DNA from: Pyrinomonadaceae bacterium
GTDB taxonomy: Bacteria > Acidobacteriota > Blastocatellia > Pyrinomonadales > Pyrinomonadaceae
Reading direction: 5' to 3'
Assembly: GCA_028284415.1 (NCBI GenBank)
Contig: JANQRU010000003.1
Location: forward strand, 97,001-161,000
Length of the DNA stretch: 64,000 bases
The notes under the pieces were generated by a model. That model saw only the letters and a program-made list of their open reading frames with translations. It did no database searches and was not told where the DNA came from. Both the position numbers and the translations under genes were made by a program. Shown one piece after another: positions 18,479-28,119 of the stretch; positions within the stretch are counted from its first letter, which is position 1, and every line of letters begins with the position of its first letter.

Positions 18479-19043
18479 TGGAAAGTTCCCGATAAAGCCA
18501 AGCTTTTGCTTTTCTCCAATCACGCATAACTGTAATTGGTGCAACCTTTAGAACTTCAGCAGTTTCATCAACACTTAGACCGCCAAAAAATCTTAATTCG
18601 ACAATTTTTGCTTTACGTTGATCAAATTTAGCTAGTAGATTTAATGCTTCGTCTAGCAAAACTAGATCCACATCTTCTTTTGGCGAAATAGAAATTGCTT
18701 TTTCTAAAGAAATGTATCGAACTTCATTGTTATCAACTTTGGGTCTCTTACGGGCAAAATCCACTAATATTCTTCTCATTAACTGAGCTGAGACACCGAA
18801 AAAATGTGCCCGATTTTTCCACTTTGCATTTTTCCAATCTATCAATCGAACATAAGCTTCGTTAACCAATGCGGTAGTCTGCAAAATGTGGTTTTGTCTT
18901 TCCCGACGCATCTGATGTCGAGCAATACGATGAAGTTCATTGTAAATAAATGGAGTTAATTCCTCCAAAGCTTTTTCATCACCATCGCTCCAAGCTTCCA
19001 ACAGTTCAGTTACTTCATATCCCATTGTGCTTAACATCAACAT
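18450..19043 (-). CDS. ECF-type RNA polymerase sigma factor
   Basis: A 197-residue sigma factor of the ECF-like class common in Acidobacteria and Planctomycetes. Region 2 reads HQMRRERQNHILQTTALVNEA-like, with LIDWKNAKWKNRAHFFGVSA and LMRRILVDFARKR. Region 4 (ELRFFGGLSVDETAEVLKVA, then TVMRDWRKAKAWLYREL) is the -35-binding helix-turn-helix. No anti-sigma gene is adjacent; instead the kinase gene overlaps its end. Alternative start: ATG at 19025. It is the best candidate to read the TGATAG-N17-CGCAT promoters nearby. Confidence 0.9.
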   Translation of the reverse strand: MLMLSTMGYEVTELLEAWSDGDEKALEELTPFIYNELHRIARHQMRRERQNHILQTTALVNEAYVRLIDWKNAKWKNRAHFFGVSAQLMRRILVDFARKRPKVDNNEVRYISLEKAISISPKEDVDLVLLDEALNLLAKFDQRKAKIVELRFFGGLSVDETAEVLKVAPITVMRDWRKAKAWLYRELSNESGKVEEN

Positions 19044-19126
19044 GTTTCTAAGACGATCAAGACACAGAAAAATTGCCGATAATTATTATGAAAATTTATC
19101 ACAGTTCAAAATATTTTTCAGTTAAA

Positions 19127-19154
19127 TGATAGTTTTTTGTTAATCCAGACGCAT
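19127..19154 (+). promoter_or_regulatory. Island promoter motif 2 (TGATAG-N17-CGCAT)
   Basis: TGATAG at 19127 and CGCAT at 19150 are separated by exactly 17 bases, the spacer opening with six T. It lies 64 bases before the ATG of the caspase-like gene and divergent from the sigma-factor gene. Confidence 0.65.
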
Positions 19155-19217
19155 ATACGGGTAGAGATTGTAAATAAATTTACATCGACACCAATAATAC
19201 TTGTGAGGGCAATTAAT

Positions 19218-19826
19218 ATGATAGAAATACCGCAACCATCTTTAGCATTAAATGCAATGAATTCTTATGTAGATGAACATTATAACGTGCCGGGAACGCT
19301 CTACGATATGTGGGATACTTGGAATGTTCCTTCAACAGAAACAGTGGATTCGATCATGACAAAAATTATGGTTATGACATTGTTAGCAAAAGAAAAAGTA
19401 AAATGTTTAGTAATCAATAGTCATGGTTTTTATGATAAAGGTTTAAGGAAATCTGGAAAGCAAAAATTAATAAGTACAGGTGGATTTGGCTTTGGGATCG
19501 GTGAGGGAATAAATAAGGATAACGCACATAAGTTCTCTCAGATTAAGGGAATGGTCAGATGTATCATTTTAGTAAGTTGTGGGACTGCTAAAAAAACAAG
19601 AACTAACAGCCTGCGTGGAGATGGGGAATATTTATGCTCGACAATAGCAAGAGCAGCAAGTGCTTATGTAATAGCTCCTCGTATCACTCAAGCCGCTACT
19701 TTTCGCAAACTCCCAAAAAATCACATAGATAATTTTGAAGGTGAGATTGTTAGATTTAATAGCCGTGGTGAAATAGATGATTATGCTTTTTTAGGCAGAA
19801 GGCTCATAAAACAGATTTTTAAGTAA
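19218..19826 (+). CDS. Caspase/CHAT-like cysteine peptidase candidate
   Basis: A 202-residue protein with the spacing and surroundings of a caspase-fold peptidase: a strand ending in His-Gly (KCLVINSHGFY) and, about 60 residues on, a strand ending in Ser-Cys-Gly (CIILVSCGTA). In caspase-like enzymes that His and Cys form the catalytic dyad. No transmembrane segment is seen. The ATG at 19218 has GAGGG about ten bases upstream; an upstream in-frame start at 19137 would fall inside the promoter. Family assignment rests on the dyad only. Confidence 0.55.
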   Translation: MIEIPQPSLALNAMNSYVDEHYNVPGTLYDMWDTWNVPSTETVDSIMTKIMVMTLLAKEKVKCLVINSHGFYDKGLRKSGKQKLISTGGFGFGIGEGINKDNAHKFSQIKGMVRCIILVSCGTAKKTRTNSLRGDGEYLCSTIARAASAYVIAPRITQAATFRKLPKNHIDNFEGEIVRFNSRGEIDDYAFLGRRLIKQIFK

Positions 19827-19832
19827 ATTAAA

Positions 19833-19860
19833 TGATAGTTTTTTGAGTTTGTCTCCGCAT
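19833..19860 (+). promoter_or_regulatory. Island promoter motif 3 (TGATAG-N17-CGCAT)
   Basis: TGATAG at 19833 and CGCAT at 19856, spacing 17, spacer starting with six T. It lies between the caspase-like gene and family A copy 2, 92 bases before the ATG at 19952. Confidence 0.65.
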
Positions 19861-19951
19861 TAATGAGTGAAGGCTAATTTTTAGTCGCTTATTAATGCGG
19901 AGATTTATTGCATTTATACATAAATTAATAACTTTTGATAGGAGAAATAAA

Positions 19952-20617
19952 ATGTTTGATTCACTTAAACAAATCCCAAATATCTTAGCTAGTCAATTTG
20001 GTCCAAAAGAGATTCCGAGAGGTTTTATTTGGGCAGTAAATTTTCAATTACCTGAACCTGCAAAAAATGATGGATACATAATTCAATTTATTTCGCAGAA
20101 ACAATCAGGAACAAATAGTTCGGGAGTACAAAAATCGCTTGATATTAGTTACTGGGAAGCTTGGAAAGTCTTAAAAGGTTCAATTACATCTACAACAAAA
20201 AAATCGGTTGCGACTTTTATGAGAGAACTAGGAGGTAGTCCACCAAATAACTCTACATACAATGCTTCATATAATGATTTCTTTTTTCATCAATTCAAAA
20301 CAGGCAACAAAGGAAAATATAAAATTTATGGGTCAGTTGGGTTCTATGAAGAAACTTTACCTAGTGATTTCATTATTAATAATCTCCAGACTGGTGCGGG
20401 ACCATTGTTATCAACAACCAAGTGTCCACCTTTCTGGTCACCATTTGGTAGAGATAGAGAACTGACGTATGAATGTGATTTTACTGCGGGTAATAACTCA
20501 ACAACATTTAGACATAAATTCAATCATGGTGAACAGTTAATCGGTTTTGTTAACCCACTCGCTCAAATGTACAAAAATGTTTCTGGAACAATCGCAAATA
20601 TTCCAGAAATGATTTAG
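19952..20617 (+). CDS. Island family A protein, copy 2, unknown
   Basis: A 221-residue paralog of the protein at 14865-15512, with the matching words IPRGFIWAVNFQLPEPAKND, YWEAWKVLKGS, NDFFFHQFKTGNKGKY and LLSTTKCPPFW. No known domain, signal or membrane helix is recognised. The start at 19952 has a strong Shine-Dalgarno (AGGAG, 8 bases). It is preceded by island promoter motif 3. Confidence 0.78.
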   Translation: MFDSLKQIPNILASQFGPKEIPRGFIWAVNFQLPEPAKNDGYIIQFISQKQSGTNSSGVQKSLDISYWEAWKVLKGSITSTTKKSVATFMRELGGSPPNNSTYNASYNDFFFHQFKTGNKGKYKIYGSVGFYEETLPSDFIINNLQTGAGPLLSTTKCPPFWSPFGRDRELTYECDFTAGNNSTTFRHKFNHGEQLIGFVNPLAQMYKNVSGTIANIPEMI

Positions 20618-20658
20618 TGAGAAGTTGGAAACAAAGACGAAAGGTATTTTCAGTCGAA

Positions 20659-20686
20659 TGATAGATATTGGCTTCCTCAAATGCAT
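20659..20686 (+). promoter_or_regulatory. Island promoter motif 4 (TGATAG-N17-TGCAT)
   Basis: TGATAG at 20659 and TGCAT at 20682 with a 17-base spacer; the T-run is not conserved here. It lies 38 bases before the ATG at 20724. Confidence 0.55.
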
Positions 20687-20723
20687 TTATTAGTAGAAAA
20701 AAATCTGTTAGGAGTTTTATCAA

Positions 20724-21575
20724 ATGGGTAACTTATTCAAAAAATCAGGATGGAAATCGAACGGTTCAGATGAATTAAATGTCAGTGCTGGTGGAGGTAA
20801 TATAGGTGTTGCTGCATCAGGTGGTCAGATGTTTTTTGACGATCCATATGGAACAAAATATCAATTTAACTTCAAAACAGTAGGTGCAAGTGCAGGAGTT
20901 GGCATTTCTCCTGTCAATTTTGAATTAACCACTACTGATTTGCCGAGTTCAGGGGCAATATATGTGAATACAAAGTGGCGAGACAAATTACAGGTTAGTG
21001 ATTTTACGGGTCCATTTCTTATTTATCAGGCTACTGGAACAACTGTAATTGGTGGTTTGGGGAAATCCGGTGCTCTAATCTTTTTTGATATTGGATATGG
21101 ATTATATACAGGTCTTGTTGCTTCCATTGCAACAGCAGGTTTTGGGGCTGCAATCGCACCGGCTGCGGTTATATCATCCTGCTCTTCCGTTTTTATGACA
21201 ACTGGTTCTGTGGTTGGTTCTGTTTCAGCTGGTGTTACAGGTGCTCTCGGTGTAATCACAAGTTACGAGAAGAAATTGTCAGATATAGTAGGCATATGGA
21301 ATATAAATACAAACAGTACTGATTTCAAATATGCTTTCTATAGCAATGGCTCATGCAGTTGGTTCAAAGAAAAAAATATGATTAATCCTGATGGTGCGGG
21401 TAGATGGGAAATGAAAGAAAAGTTTTTAGAAATAAATTGGGACTCAGGTTCAGTCGAAAGATGGAATGCTCCTATTGTATTTAAAAATCAAATGGGAGGA
21501 TGGAAAGCACCTAGCGGTAAATTATATACAACTTTGGCTAACAAAACTGATATTTGGGATGTAGCTTTAGGTTAA
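20724..21575 (+). CDS. Island family B protein, copy 1, unknown
   Basis: A 283-residue protein, Gly/Ser-rich in its first 120 residues, with a hydrophobic middle (about 115-185) that could insert in or pass a membrane, and a C-terminal region with FKYAFYSNGSCSWF, RWEMKEKFLEINWDSGSVER and a Trp-rich end. The C-terminal region matches that of 27181-28077 (YLFFENGKCYSF, ILKIKWNSGASESW), so the two are paralogs. AGGAG lies 12 bases upstream of the ATG. Function unknown; its neighbour is a wall peptidase. Confidence 0.75.
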   Translation: MGNLFKKSGWKSNGSDELNVSAGGGNIGVAASGGQMFFDDPYGTKYQFNFKTVGASAGVGISPVNFELTTTDLPSSGAIYVNTKWRDKLQVSDFTGPFLIYQATGTTVIGGLGKSGALIFFDIGYGLYTGLVASIATAGFGAAIAPAAVISSCSSVFMTTGSVVGSVSAGVTGALGVITSYEKKLSDIVGIWNINTNSTDFKYAFYSNGSCSWFKEKNMINPDGAGRWEMKEKFLEINWDSGSVERWNAPIVFKNQMGGWKAPSGKLYTTLANKTDIWDVALG

Positions 21576-21594
21576 CATTTGAGGAGAATAAATT

Positions 21595-22119
21595 ATGTCA
21601 GTATTTCCGGTAGCGAGAATATCAAAATGGGGTTATCACAAGGGAAATGGAACTCGATGGTTTGGGGCACCAAGAGATGATGGAAGAATACATGCAGGAT
21701 GTGATTTGCTTGCTCGCCCCGGCACGAAGGTTTTAGCAATAGATCACGGCACAGTTCAATATAGAGCTGATTTTTATTTGGGTACAGATCAACTTGTTGT
21801 TAAACATGGAAATTTCATTGTAAGGTACGGTGAAGTAGCCAAAGATAAAAAAGTAAAAGGAATAAAAAATGGCTCTGTCGTTAAACCCGGTGATGTGATA
21901 GCTTACGTGGGCAGATTAAAAATGCTTCATTTTGAGATGTATCAGGGAACTGAAACAGGCTATTTAACCCGTAGAAAAAATAAAGATTATAAATTTGTCG
22001 ATCCAAAAAATTACCAAAGAAGAGCTGATTTAATTGACCCAACACCTTATCTTGATGCTTGGAAGGCTTGGTCACAATTTTCAGATTGGATTGATGATGT
22101 AATGGATGATTATTTTTAG
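21595..22119 (+). CDS. M23-family metallopeptidase
   Basis: A 174-residue protein with the LytM/M23 signature: zinc ligands in HAGCDL near residue 41 and LHFEMY near 120, with GTVQYRAD and GDVIAYVG in between. M23 enzymes cut peptide cross-bridges of peptidoglycan. There is no signal peptide, so it either uses another export route or acts after lysis. Nineteen bases after family B copy 1 with its own Shine-Dalgarno (GGAG), so it is co-transcribed with it. Confidence 0.85.
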   Translation: MSVFPVARISKWGYHKGNGTRWFGAPRDDGRIHAGCDLLARPGTKVLAIDHGTVQYRADFYLGTDQLVVKHGNFIVRYGEVAKDKKVKGIKNGSVVKPGDVIAYVGRLKMLHFEMYQGTETGYLTRRKNKDYKFVDPKNYQRRADLIDPTPYLDAWKAWSQFSDWIDDVMDDYF

Positions 22120-22136
22120 AATCTTTCGCAACAAGA

Positions 22137-23897
22137 TTAAAAATTCATTTGTTTATGTAATTTACGAAACTGTTCTGAATCACAAATTTCATCAAAAATA
22201 GGTTCGACATTCATTACAACCATTAAACTGTCACGCTCTAGAAATGCTTTTTCAAGAAGTTCTAGAGCTTTTTCTTTTTTGCCTAAAGCTGCATGACCTC
22301 TGGCTAAAACATATTTTGAAATTGGTTGACTATTGGAATTATCATAAATTTCATTGAATATTTCTTTAGCTTTAGAAATTTTGCCGTATTTAACAAAAGA
22401 ACGAATTAACGCAGATTTAAAATAGGCACTTCCTCCTGATGCTTCGATTGCAATTTCAAAGTGCGTAATCGCTTTTTTGTGGTTACCTAGCTCATGATAG
22501 CATCTGCCCAAATAGTAGTGTGCTAAAGGGAATTTATCATCTAGTTTTAGTGCTAAAAGTAATTTCTTAACAGCAATCTCATATTGTCTTGAAACTAAAT
22601 AGGGAAAAGCTCTAGCCGTATTGATTGAGGGTGATAAAGGATCGAGTTCAAATGCTCTTTCTACCTCTTTAATGCTTTCTCTTATTCTATTCATAAAGCC
22701 CAAAAACTCTCCATACCATTGATGTGCTGTGGCATAACTTGGATTAGCATAAATGGCTTTTAAGAATTCTATTTCGGCTCCATACCAGTCATATTTATAT
22801 TGTTCATTGAATATTGCCAATGCAGTGTGTGGTTCAGCTAGATTTTCATCCAGTTCTAGAGCTTTTTCCGAGGCTTCCTTGGCTTTCATGAAATTGTCGT
22901 TTTCCTGATAGGGGCTGAAAGTGTGTAGCAGTACGTAAGATTCAGCTAAACAGGCATAAGCAAGAGCATAATTTTCGTCTTCAGCAATAGCTTGTTTATA
23001 AAATGAAATACTCTTCTGTAAGTCTTCACTTCTTCGACTATTCCAAAAAAAGCGACCTTTATTGTATAGTTCGTAGGCTCTGATGTTTTCTGTGTAATGA
23101 TGTTTTAGCTTATTGAGAGTTTTAAGATTCAATTCTATAGATAATGATTCGGCTACCTTTTCTGCAATTGAATCCTGAAGTGCAAAAATGTTGGTTTCAG
23201 ATTCGTCAAACCCATCTGCCCAAAGTAAGAAATTTTGATTGACATCATATAAGCGAACAAATACCCGAATATGTTGATCAATGGTTTGAATTGTACCTTC
23301 TAAAATTGTGTCAACATTTATTTCACGTCCAATTTTTATTGGATTGGATTCAATATGAACATAGTTCTTAATAGAATTTATTTGTCGGACAATGATGCTT
23401 TTAGTCTGACTAATTTTAGTGATCAAAGCATCAGAAATTCCAAGCCCGAGTAGTTTGTCGTTGGTTTCTGGATTAACACTTTTGAATGGTAAAACGGCTA
23501 TAGAGCGAACTTTTTCAGTTGATACATAACTTGTCTTTTGAGCATTTGTGCTTATCGTTTCCTCATAAAAACTATCTTGTGATGACTCATTTACCTTTGC
23601 AACAAAACGGTATCCCCTGCCCGTTTCTGTAACTATGAAACGATGTTGTCGAGGATTTTCTCCAAGTGTTTTTCGAAGCATAGAGATCGTCTGAGTCAGA
23701 TTGGACTCTTCGACAAAATGTTCAGCCCAGACTGCTTCCATTAACTCATCTTTTGTCAAAAGCTTGCCATGATTAGTAACTAATAACTCAAGCACTTCAT
23801 AAACCTTATTCGTAAGCTTGATTTTTTCCTCACCTAGTTCATCAAAGAGTAACTTCCTTGAAGTGTCGAGTTTAAAGTCTTCAAAAATATAAATCAT
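22137..23897 (-). CDS. CadC-like winged-helix regulator with TPR domain
   Basis: A 586-residue protein. Residues 1-110 are an OmpR/CadC-type winged helix ([20 protein letters not shown], then [20 protein letters not shown] and [13 protein letters not shown]). A predicted alpha/beta region ([14 protein letters not shown]) resembles the adenylate-cyclase-associated TolB-N-like domain, followed by about ten TPR units. No clear membrane helix is seen. It is divergent from the gene at 24010 and shares with it an operator region of TTTTAGAAAA direct repeats. Confidence 0.88.
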   Translation of the reverse strand: MIYIFEDFKLDTSRKLLFDELGEEKIKLTNKVYEVLELLVTNHGKLLTKDELMEAVWAEHFVEESNLTQTISMLRKTLGENPRQHRFIVTETGRGYRFVAKVNESSQDSFYEETISTNAQKTSYVSTEKVRSIAVLPFKSVNPETNDKLLGLGISDALITKISQTKSIIVRQINSIKNYVHIESNPIKIGREINVDTILEGTIQTIDQHIRVFVRLYDVNQNFLLWADGFDESETNIFALQDSIAEKVAESLSIELNLKTLNKLKHHYTENIRAYELYNKGRFFWNSRRSEDLQKSISFYKQAIAEDENYALAYACLAESYVLLHTFSPYQENDNFMKAKEASEKALELDENLAEPHTALAIFNEQYKYDWYGAEIEFLKAIYANPSYATAHQWYGEFLGFMNRIRESIKEVERAFELDPLSPSINTARAFPYLVSRQYEIAVKKLLLALKLDDKFPLAHYYLGRCYHELGNHKKAITHFEIAIEASGGSAYFKSALIRSFVKYGKISKAKEIFNEIYDNSNSQPISKYVLARGHAALGKKEKALELLEKAFLERDSLMVVMNVEPIFDEICDSEQFRKLHKQMNF

Positions 23898-23912
23898 TTA
23901 ATCAATATATTA

Positions 23913-23963
23913 CTCATTTTAGAAAGTTTTAGAAAATTTTATGTCGAATTATAGGACATTGAA
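23913..23963. promoter_or_regulatory. Operator/promoter region of the divergent regulator pair 1
   Basis: Direct repeats of ATTTTAGAAA spaced about ten bases, then GAATTATAGGACATTGAA. The same order recurs at 27074-27121 between another winged-helix regulator and its divergent gene. Ten-base direct repeats are the usual target form of OmpR-type winged helices. Confidence 0.5.
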
Positions 23964-24009
23964 GCAGCCCTTCGGCAAAAATTAGTAATTAATAAGAATT
24001 GGAGGAGAA

Positions 24010-24591
24010 ATGAGTTTTAACATTTCAGCAAGAGGCGTAGGTCATATAGGTAGAGACAAGAAGTTTTTTCAATATGATCAGAGAGAATGTATTGACGGTG
24101 ATGATTTTGAAACCATGCAATTAGTTGCTGATATAAGCAAAATAAAACCAACTATTGAGGGAATTAAAGATGCGGTTAAAGATAAGATCAAAGATGAAGC
24201 TAAGGATAAGCTTAAAGAGAAATTTTTTCCTACTCCCTCAATTATTGATGCTACAAGTGCATTGGGCAGAATGATTCTTATCAGAACCCTTGTTACGCAA
24301 ATAGCATTCTTGGCTATGCACAGCATTTACAGCAGAAAGCATGAAGCTTACATTTTTATAACTGCCAGAAAGTCAAACTTACTCTTCCCGGATGATTATG
24401 AAGTTGCCAAATATATCTTTGACAGACATGATCCCGGAACAGAATTTATAAAAAAAATTGCTCCTGCCTTGAAAAAGACAGATATGAATAATTACGGCGT
24501 TCTGCGCGAATTTATCAGTGTATTTAAAAACTATGATGAGATGATTTCCAGAAATCAAACACCACAACTCATGATTGAAGTTTGGAAATAG
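24010..24591 (+). CDS. Hypothetical protein of the accessory island
   Basis: A 193-residue protein I do not recognise. A charged helical segment (KDAVKDKIKDEAKDKLKE) at about 55-75 precedes a short hydrophobic stretch (MILIRTLVTQIAFLAM). No signal peptide. A strong GGAGG lies 5-6 bases before the ATG. It is divergent from the winged-helix/TPR regulator and so probably under its control. Confidence 0.65.
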   Translation: MSFNISARGVGHIGRDKKFFQYDQRECIDGDDFETMQLVADISKIKPTIEGIKDAVKDKIKDEAKDKLKEKFFPTPSIIDATSALGRMILIRTLVTQIAFLAMHSIYSRKHEAYIFITARKSNLLFPDDYEVAKYIFDRHDPGTEFIKKIAPALKKTDMNNYGVLREFISVFKNYDEMISRNQTPQLMIEVWK

Positions 24592-24715
24592 AGATTAATG
24601 GGTCTATGGTAGCAGAAGTAGCTAGAGCGGGTATCGCTCTAATAGTTTCAGTAACAAATGCGATAAGTTTTTATCACGATGATTAAATCTATATTCACAT
24701 TCCTTCAAGTGCAAA

Positions 24716-24741
24716 TAAAAGGTGTGTTTCGCCACACCATT
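24716..24741. terminator. Possible terminator hairpin
   Basis: GGTGTG and CACACC form a short stem with a loop in the gap after the gene at 24010. The stem is only about 6-7 bp and no T-run follows, so this is weak. Confidence 0.3.
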
Positions 24742-24744
24742 AAA

Positions 24745-24894
24745 TTAGTGCAATCTTCTTTTCGCATACGACCAGAAACTTTTTGTTCCTATGATTTGAC
24801 TGTCACCAGCCGCAAACATATCTCCAGAACGAACCGATAATGTCCGTTTAGTTGTTTCATTGCAATGGCTTACTAGTTTATCATTATTTGTTTG
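24745..24894 (-). pseudogene. Transposase remnant, IS1595-like
   Basis: An open minus-strand stretch of about 50 codons, closed by TAG upstream and TAA downstream, reads TKRTLSVRSGDMFAAGDSQI and then GTKSFWSYAKRRLH. The SFWSYAKRRL word resembles the conserved ESFWSxxKRRLxKFNG segment of IS1595/ISXO2-type transposases. No start codon with a ribosome site, and the rest of the gene is missing. It is a scar, consistent with past transposition in the island. Confidence 0.45.
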
Positions 24895-24906
24895 CTACCC
24901 CAGCCC

Positions 24907-27054
24907 CTAGTTTTTTATTTCAAGTAACCAAATGTTTGATTCGTCCGAGACTACTGTGAAATAAAGAAGTTTTCCGTCAAGACTAACATCTACGCTAGCC
25001 ACGTTGTTCTCAGCTAAATTTGGAATTTCATCAAGCTTTTTAGAGTTTATGTTAAGAGTGTTAATTTTTCCTTTCAGCGAAAATATCAGATGTTGATTAT
25101 CGGGTAACCAATTTGGCACTGCACCCTTACCTTTCCATAGTTTTATGTATTCTTTATTTTTTAATGAATAGTAACCTATTCCCACATTGTTTTTGCCATC
25201 TCCCCATCTGCCAGCTATTTTTTCACCGTCAGGCGACCAATCCCAATAAATAACATTAGTATTTTTAGGGGACTGTAATTTTTTATGAGTTTGATTATCT
25301 AAATCTTTTGTCATTTCAATGAAATAATTAAGTAATCCCTCAGTTCTATAAATTAATTTCTTACCATCCGCCGACCAAATTGGGAATGAAGTAGCTTTTT
25401 TATCGTTAGTAATCTGACGTGAATTTGAACCATCGGAGTTCATTATCCAAATTTGATGGATTCCACTTAGGTCAGACGTAAATGTAATTTTTTTTCCGTC
25501 TGGAGACCAAGTTGGGTAACGATTGAAATATTTATCTGTTGTAAGATCACGCCAATTTTTTCCATCCTTATTAATTAAAACAATGTCTTCTTGACTCAAT
25601 CGGTCTAATGTAAAAACAAAGTCTTTTCCATTTGGTGATAATCTTGGGTTACGAATTTCATAGTCGCCACTGGTTATCCAGTAAGATTCGCCTTTGGGGA
25701 TTTTCTTTAAGGGATCAAATTCAACTGCTTTGAGATTAGATTTGCTGTTCATCTGAACATAAATAATTCTTTTTCCATCTTTTGAAATTGATAAATGTCC
25801 ATTAAATTTTCCGGGCGTAGGAACTATCTCTGCATCGCCAAGAGTGTTACCGGTATTTTCGTCAAGTCTAACCCGCCAAAAAGCCATGCTGCCACTTTGA
25901 TTGCTAGAATAATATAGAAATTTTCCATCCGGTGACCAAACAGGATTCCAATTTTCAGTGGCAGGATTTTCAATTATATTGGGTTCGCCACCACTAACGG
26001 AAATTGTTGCGATTTTTCGTTTGCTTCCCTCATTAGCAATTAACCAATAAGCAATACGTTTTCCATTTGGTGACCAAGAAGGTTGAAAGCTACGATCTCC
26101 AATTAGTTTTCTCTTTTCACCATTAGCAATATTTACTATCCACAGGGAACTTTTGCCTCTTGTAGTTGGTTTAATTCTACCCCTTTCAGAAATTACAAGT
26201 TTCTTTCCATCAGGCGACCAAGCAGGGTGAAAACCAAAGTCGCATAAACGACGTGTATTTTCACCAGCTGCATCCATCACGAAAATTCCGCCATCATCTC
26301 TTTCAGAACGAAACGCAATTTGTTTTCCATCAGGCGAAAAGGCGGGTTGTGTATCATCGTAATTTGAATTTTCAGTTAAGTTTATTTCTTTGTTGCCACC
26401 AATTCTTCGCAAAAATATGTCGTAATGATTACTTGTTTTTGCTGCAAAAATAAATGATTCGCTATCAGGAGCAAAACTTGGAAAATACTCGCCACCCTGA
26501 TTACTAGTCAAAGGTTTGTTGGTCGCTTTTGTCCAATCTAACGTATTGGACTGTAAATTCTGCACAGCGTTTTTTTGCGTATAAAAAGCTCCACTTATTA
26601 AAATAAGTGCCAATAAACCAATCACCATAAACAAATAAAGTGTTCTTTTTCTAGATGGTTTGGTATTAAAATTATTTCCTTGAGTGTGAGCAAGAGGTTT
26701 TTTCTTTTCAGTTTCTATTTTTTTTGATTCTGACTCTACTATTTCTTTAACTTCAGCAACAAAACGATAACCTTTTCCTGATTCTGTAACGATAAAACGG
26801 TGCTGCTTAGGAGTTTCTCCAAGTTTCTTTCTTAATACAGAAATTGTTTGAGTGACATTTGCTTCTTCGACAAAACTGTTTTCCCATATTTTTGACATCA
26901 ACTCATTTTTGGTTAGAAGAGTTCCACTATTTTCAACTAAAAATTCCAACACTTCATAAGCCTTATTCGTCAGCAAAATTTTTTCATCGTTGGAATTGCG
27001 ACACAAAAGTTTCCTAGAAGTGTCCAGCCTGTAATCTTCGAAAACATAAATCAT
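24907..27054 (-). CDS. CadC-like winged-helix regulator with TolB-type beta-propeller
   Basis: A 715-residue membrane-bound one-component regulator. Residues 1-105 are a winged helix (LTNKAYEVLEFLVENSGTLL, FIVTESGKGYRFV) almost the same as in the regulator at 22137. One membrane helix lies near 145-165 (LYLFMVIGLLALILISGAF), then about eleven PD40/TolB units outside. The propeller is closely similar to that of the kinase at 15614 (for example TDKYFNRYPTWSPDGKKITF), so both sensors share a recent common ancestor. Divergent from family B copy 2. Confidence 0.9.
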   Translation of the reverse strand: MIYVFEDYRLDTSRKLLCRNSNDEKILLTNKAYEVLEFLVENSGTLLTKNELMSKIWENSFVEEANVTQTISVLRKKLGETPKQHRFIVTESGKGYRFVAEVKEIVESESKKIETEKKKPLAHTQGNNFNTKPSRKRTLYLFMVIGLLALILISGAFYTQKNAVQNLQSNTLDWTKATNKPLTSNQGGEYFPSFAPDSESFIFAAKTSNHYDIFLRRIGGNKEINLTENSNYDDTQPAFSPDGKQIAFRSERDDGGIFVMDAAGENTRRLCDFGFHPAWSPDGKKLVISERGRIKPTTRGKSSLWIVNIANGEKRKLIGDRSFQPSWSPNGKRIAYWLIANEGSKRKIATISVSGGEPNIIENPATENWNPVWSPDGKFLYYSSNQSGSMAFWRVRLDENTGNTLGDAEIVPTPGKFNGHLSISKDGKRIIYVQMNSKSNLKAVEFDPLKKIPKGESYWITSGDYEIRNPRLSPNGKDFVFTLDRLSQEDIVLINKDGKNWRDLTTDKYFNRYPTWSPDGKKITFTSDLSGIHQIWIMNSDGSNSRQITNDKKATSFPIWSADGKKLIYRTEGLLNYFIEMTKDLDNQTHKKLQSPKNTNVIYWDWSPDGEKIAGRWGDGKNNVGIGYYSLKNKEYIKLWKGKGAVPNWLPDNQHLIFSLKGKINTLNINSKKLDEIPNLAENNVASVDVSLDGKLLYFTVVSDESNIWLLEIKN

Positions 27055-27073
27055 TTCAATCTATATATTACAA

Positions 27074-27121
27074 ATTTTAGAAAATTTTAGAAAATTTTAG
27101 ATTCAATTAGAGGACATTTTA
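27074..27121. promoter_or_regulatory. Operator/promoter region of the divergent regulator pair 2
   Basis: Three head-to-tail copies of TTTTAGAAAA with 10-base period, then ATTCAATTAGAGGACATTTT. The second block recurs exactly at 28587 and in altered form at 23946. The position between the divergent regulator and family B copy 2 suggests autoregulation and target control. Confidence 0.55.
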
Positions 27122-27180
27122 ACAGTATTTCGCTTATAAAATTTATCAAGCAATTAATTGTATATGAGAGAAAAATTAAG

Positions 27181-28077
27181 ATGAGTGGCGGATTAAACAA
27201 AACAAGTTGGGAATATGTTACTGCTGAGCAAGCCGATGGAGGCTTGCTGTTGGTTCAAAGATCATCAGGCAATCTTTTTTTGAAGAGTGATTTTGGGAAT
27301 GAGCTGGACTTTAAATTTGTAGCATGGGGTGCAAGTTTTGATCCTATGCCTTTAGACCTTACCGTTAGTGGGGCAACAAAAGATATGCTAAGCGAAGGTT
27401 TAATTTATTCTACTTCACCTACAGGTAATATAAGCATTGATGACATTGCAGGCTCTTGCATAATTGTTAGCGTAAGTGGCTCTACAAATGCAACATTCTT
27501 CCAAGGGGCATCCGGCACGATAATGTTATTTAGTGTAAGCGAAATAATCAAAAAAACGATTTTAGATGCTGTAACCGGCGGATTAAATGTCGGAATTTCT
27601 CAGGTGTTTGGTACAGGCTTAAATTCCCAATCTTGTTCAGCAGTCTTATTTACATATGGAGAAATGTATTCAACGCCTCAAATTTCAATATCCGTTTTAG
27701 TTGGCGATATCGATAAACCTGTTGGAAAAAGAGGATCTGAATTATTAACCACTTTTCCGTGGAAAGTTAGTATATCCAACAAGGAATATACATATCTGTT
27801 TTTTGAAAATGGCAAGTGTTACTCATTTGAGAATCCTAACGAAGGAATGGCAGATGACTCCGGGTCTTGGAATACAGAAATCAATGTGCAAAATCGTCGA
27901 ATTCTTAAAATTAAATGGAATTCAGGTGCAAGCGAAAGCTGGAATATACCGATAAGTTTACTAGGTCAAAAAGGTACGAGATTTTCTATGCATGGAATAG
28001 TAAGTCAACTCGAAGCACAGTACGATCAGACTAAACTTATGCTTTTACGAAGAATGCAAGGAAAAGAAGTAGTTTAA
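27181..28077 (+). CDS. Island family B protein, copy 2, unknown
   Basis: A 298-residue protein paralogous to 20724-21575: Gly/Ser-rich first half, hydrophobic middle, and a C-terminal module with TYLFFENGKCYSFENPNEG and RILKIKWNSGASESW. No recognised family. It carries only a weak ribosome site (GAGAG). It is divergent from the winged-helix/propeller regulator and preceded by the shared operator motif. Confidence 0.72.
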   Translation: MSGGLNKTSWEYVTAEQADGGLLLVQRSSGNLFLKSDFGNELDFKFVAWGASFDPMPLDLTVSGATKDMLSEGLIYSTSPTGNISIDDIAGSCIIVSVSGSTNATFFQGASGTIMLFSVSEIIKKTILDAVTGGLNVGISQVFGTGLNSQSCSAVLFTYGEMYSTPQISISVLVGDIDKPVGKRGSELLTTFPWKVSISNKEYTYLFFENGKCYSFENPNEGMADDSGSWNTEINVQNRRILKIKWNSGASESWNIPISLLGQKGTRFSMHGIVSQLEAQYDQTKLMLLRRMQGKEVV

Positions 28078-28119
28078 CAGTTATAGGTATATGGATTTAA
28101 CTTAGTGAGAATAATAAAT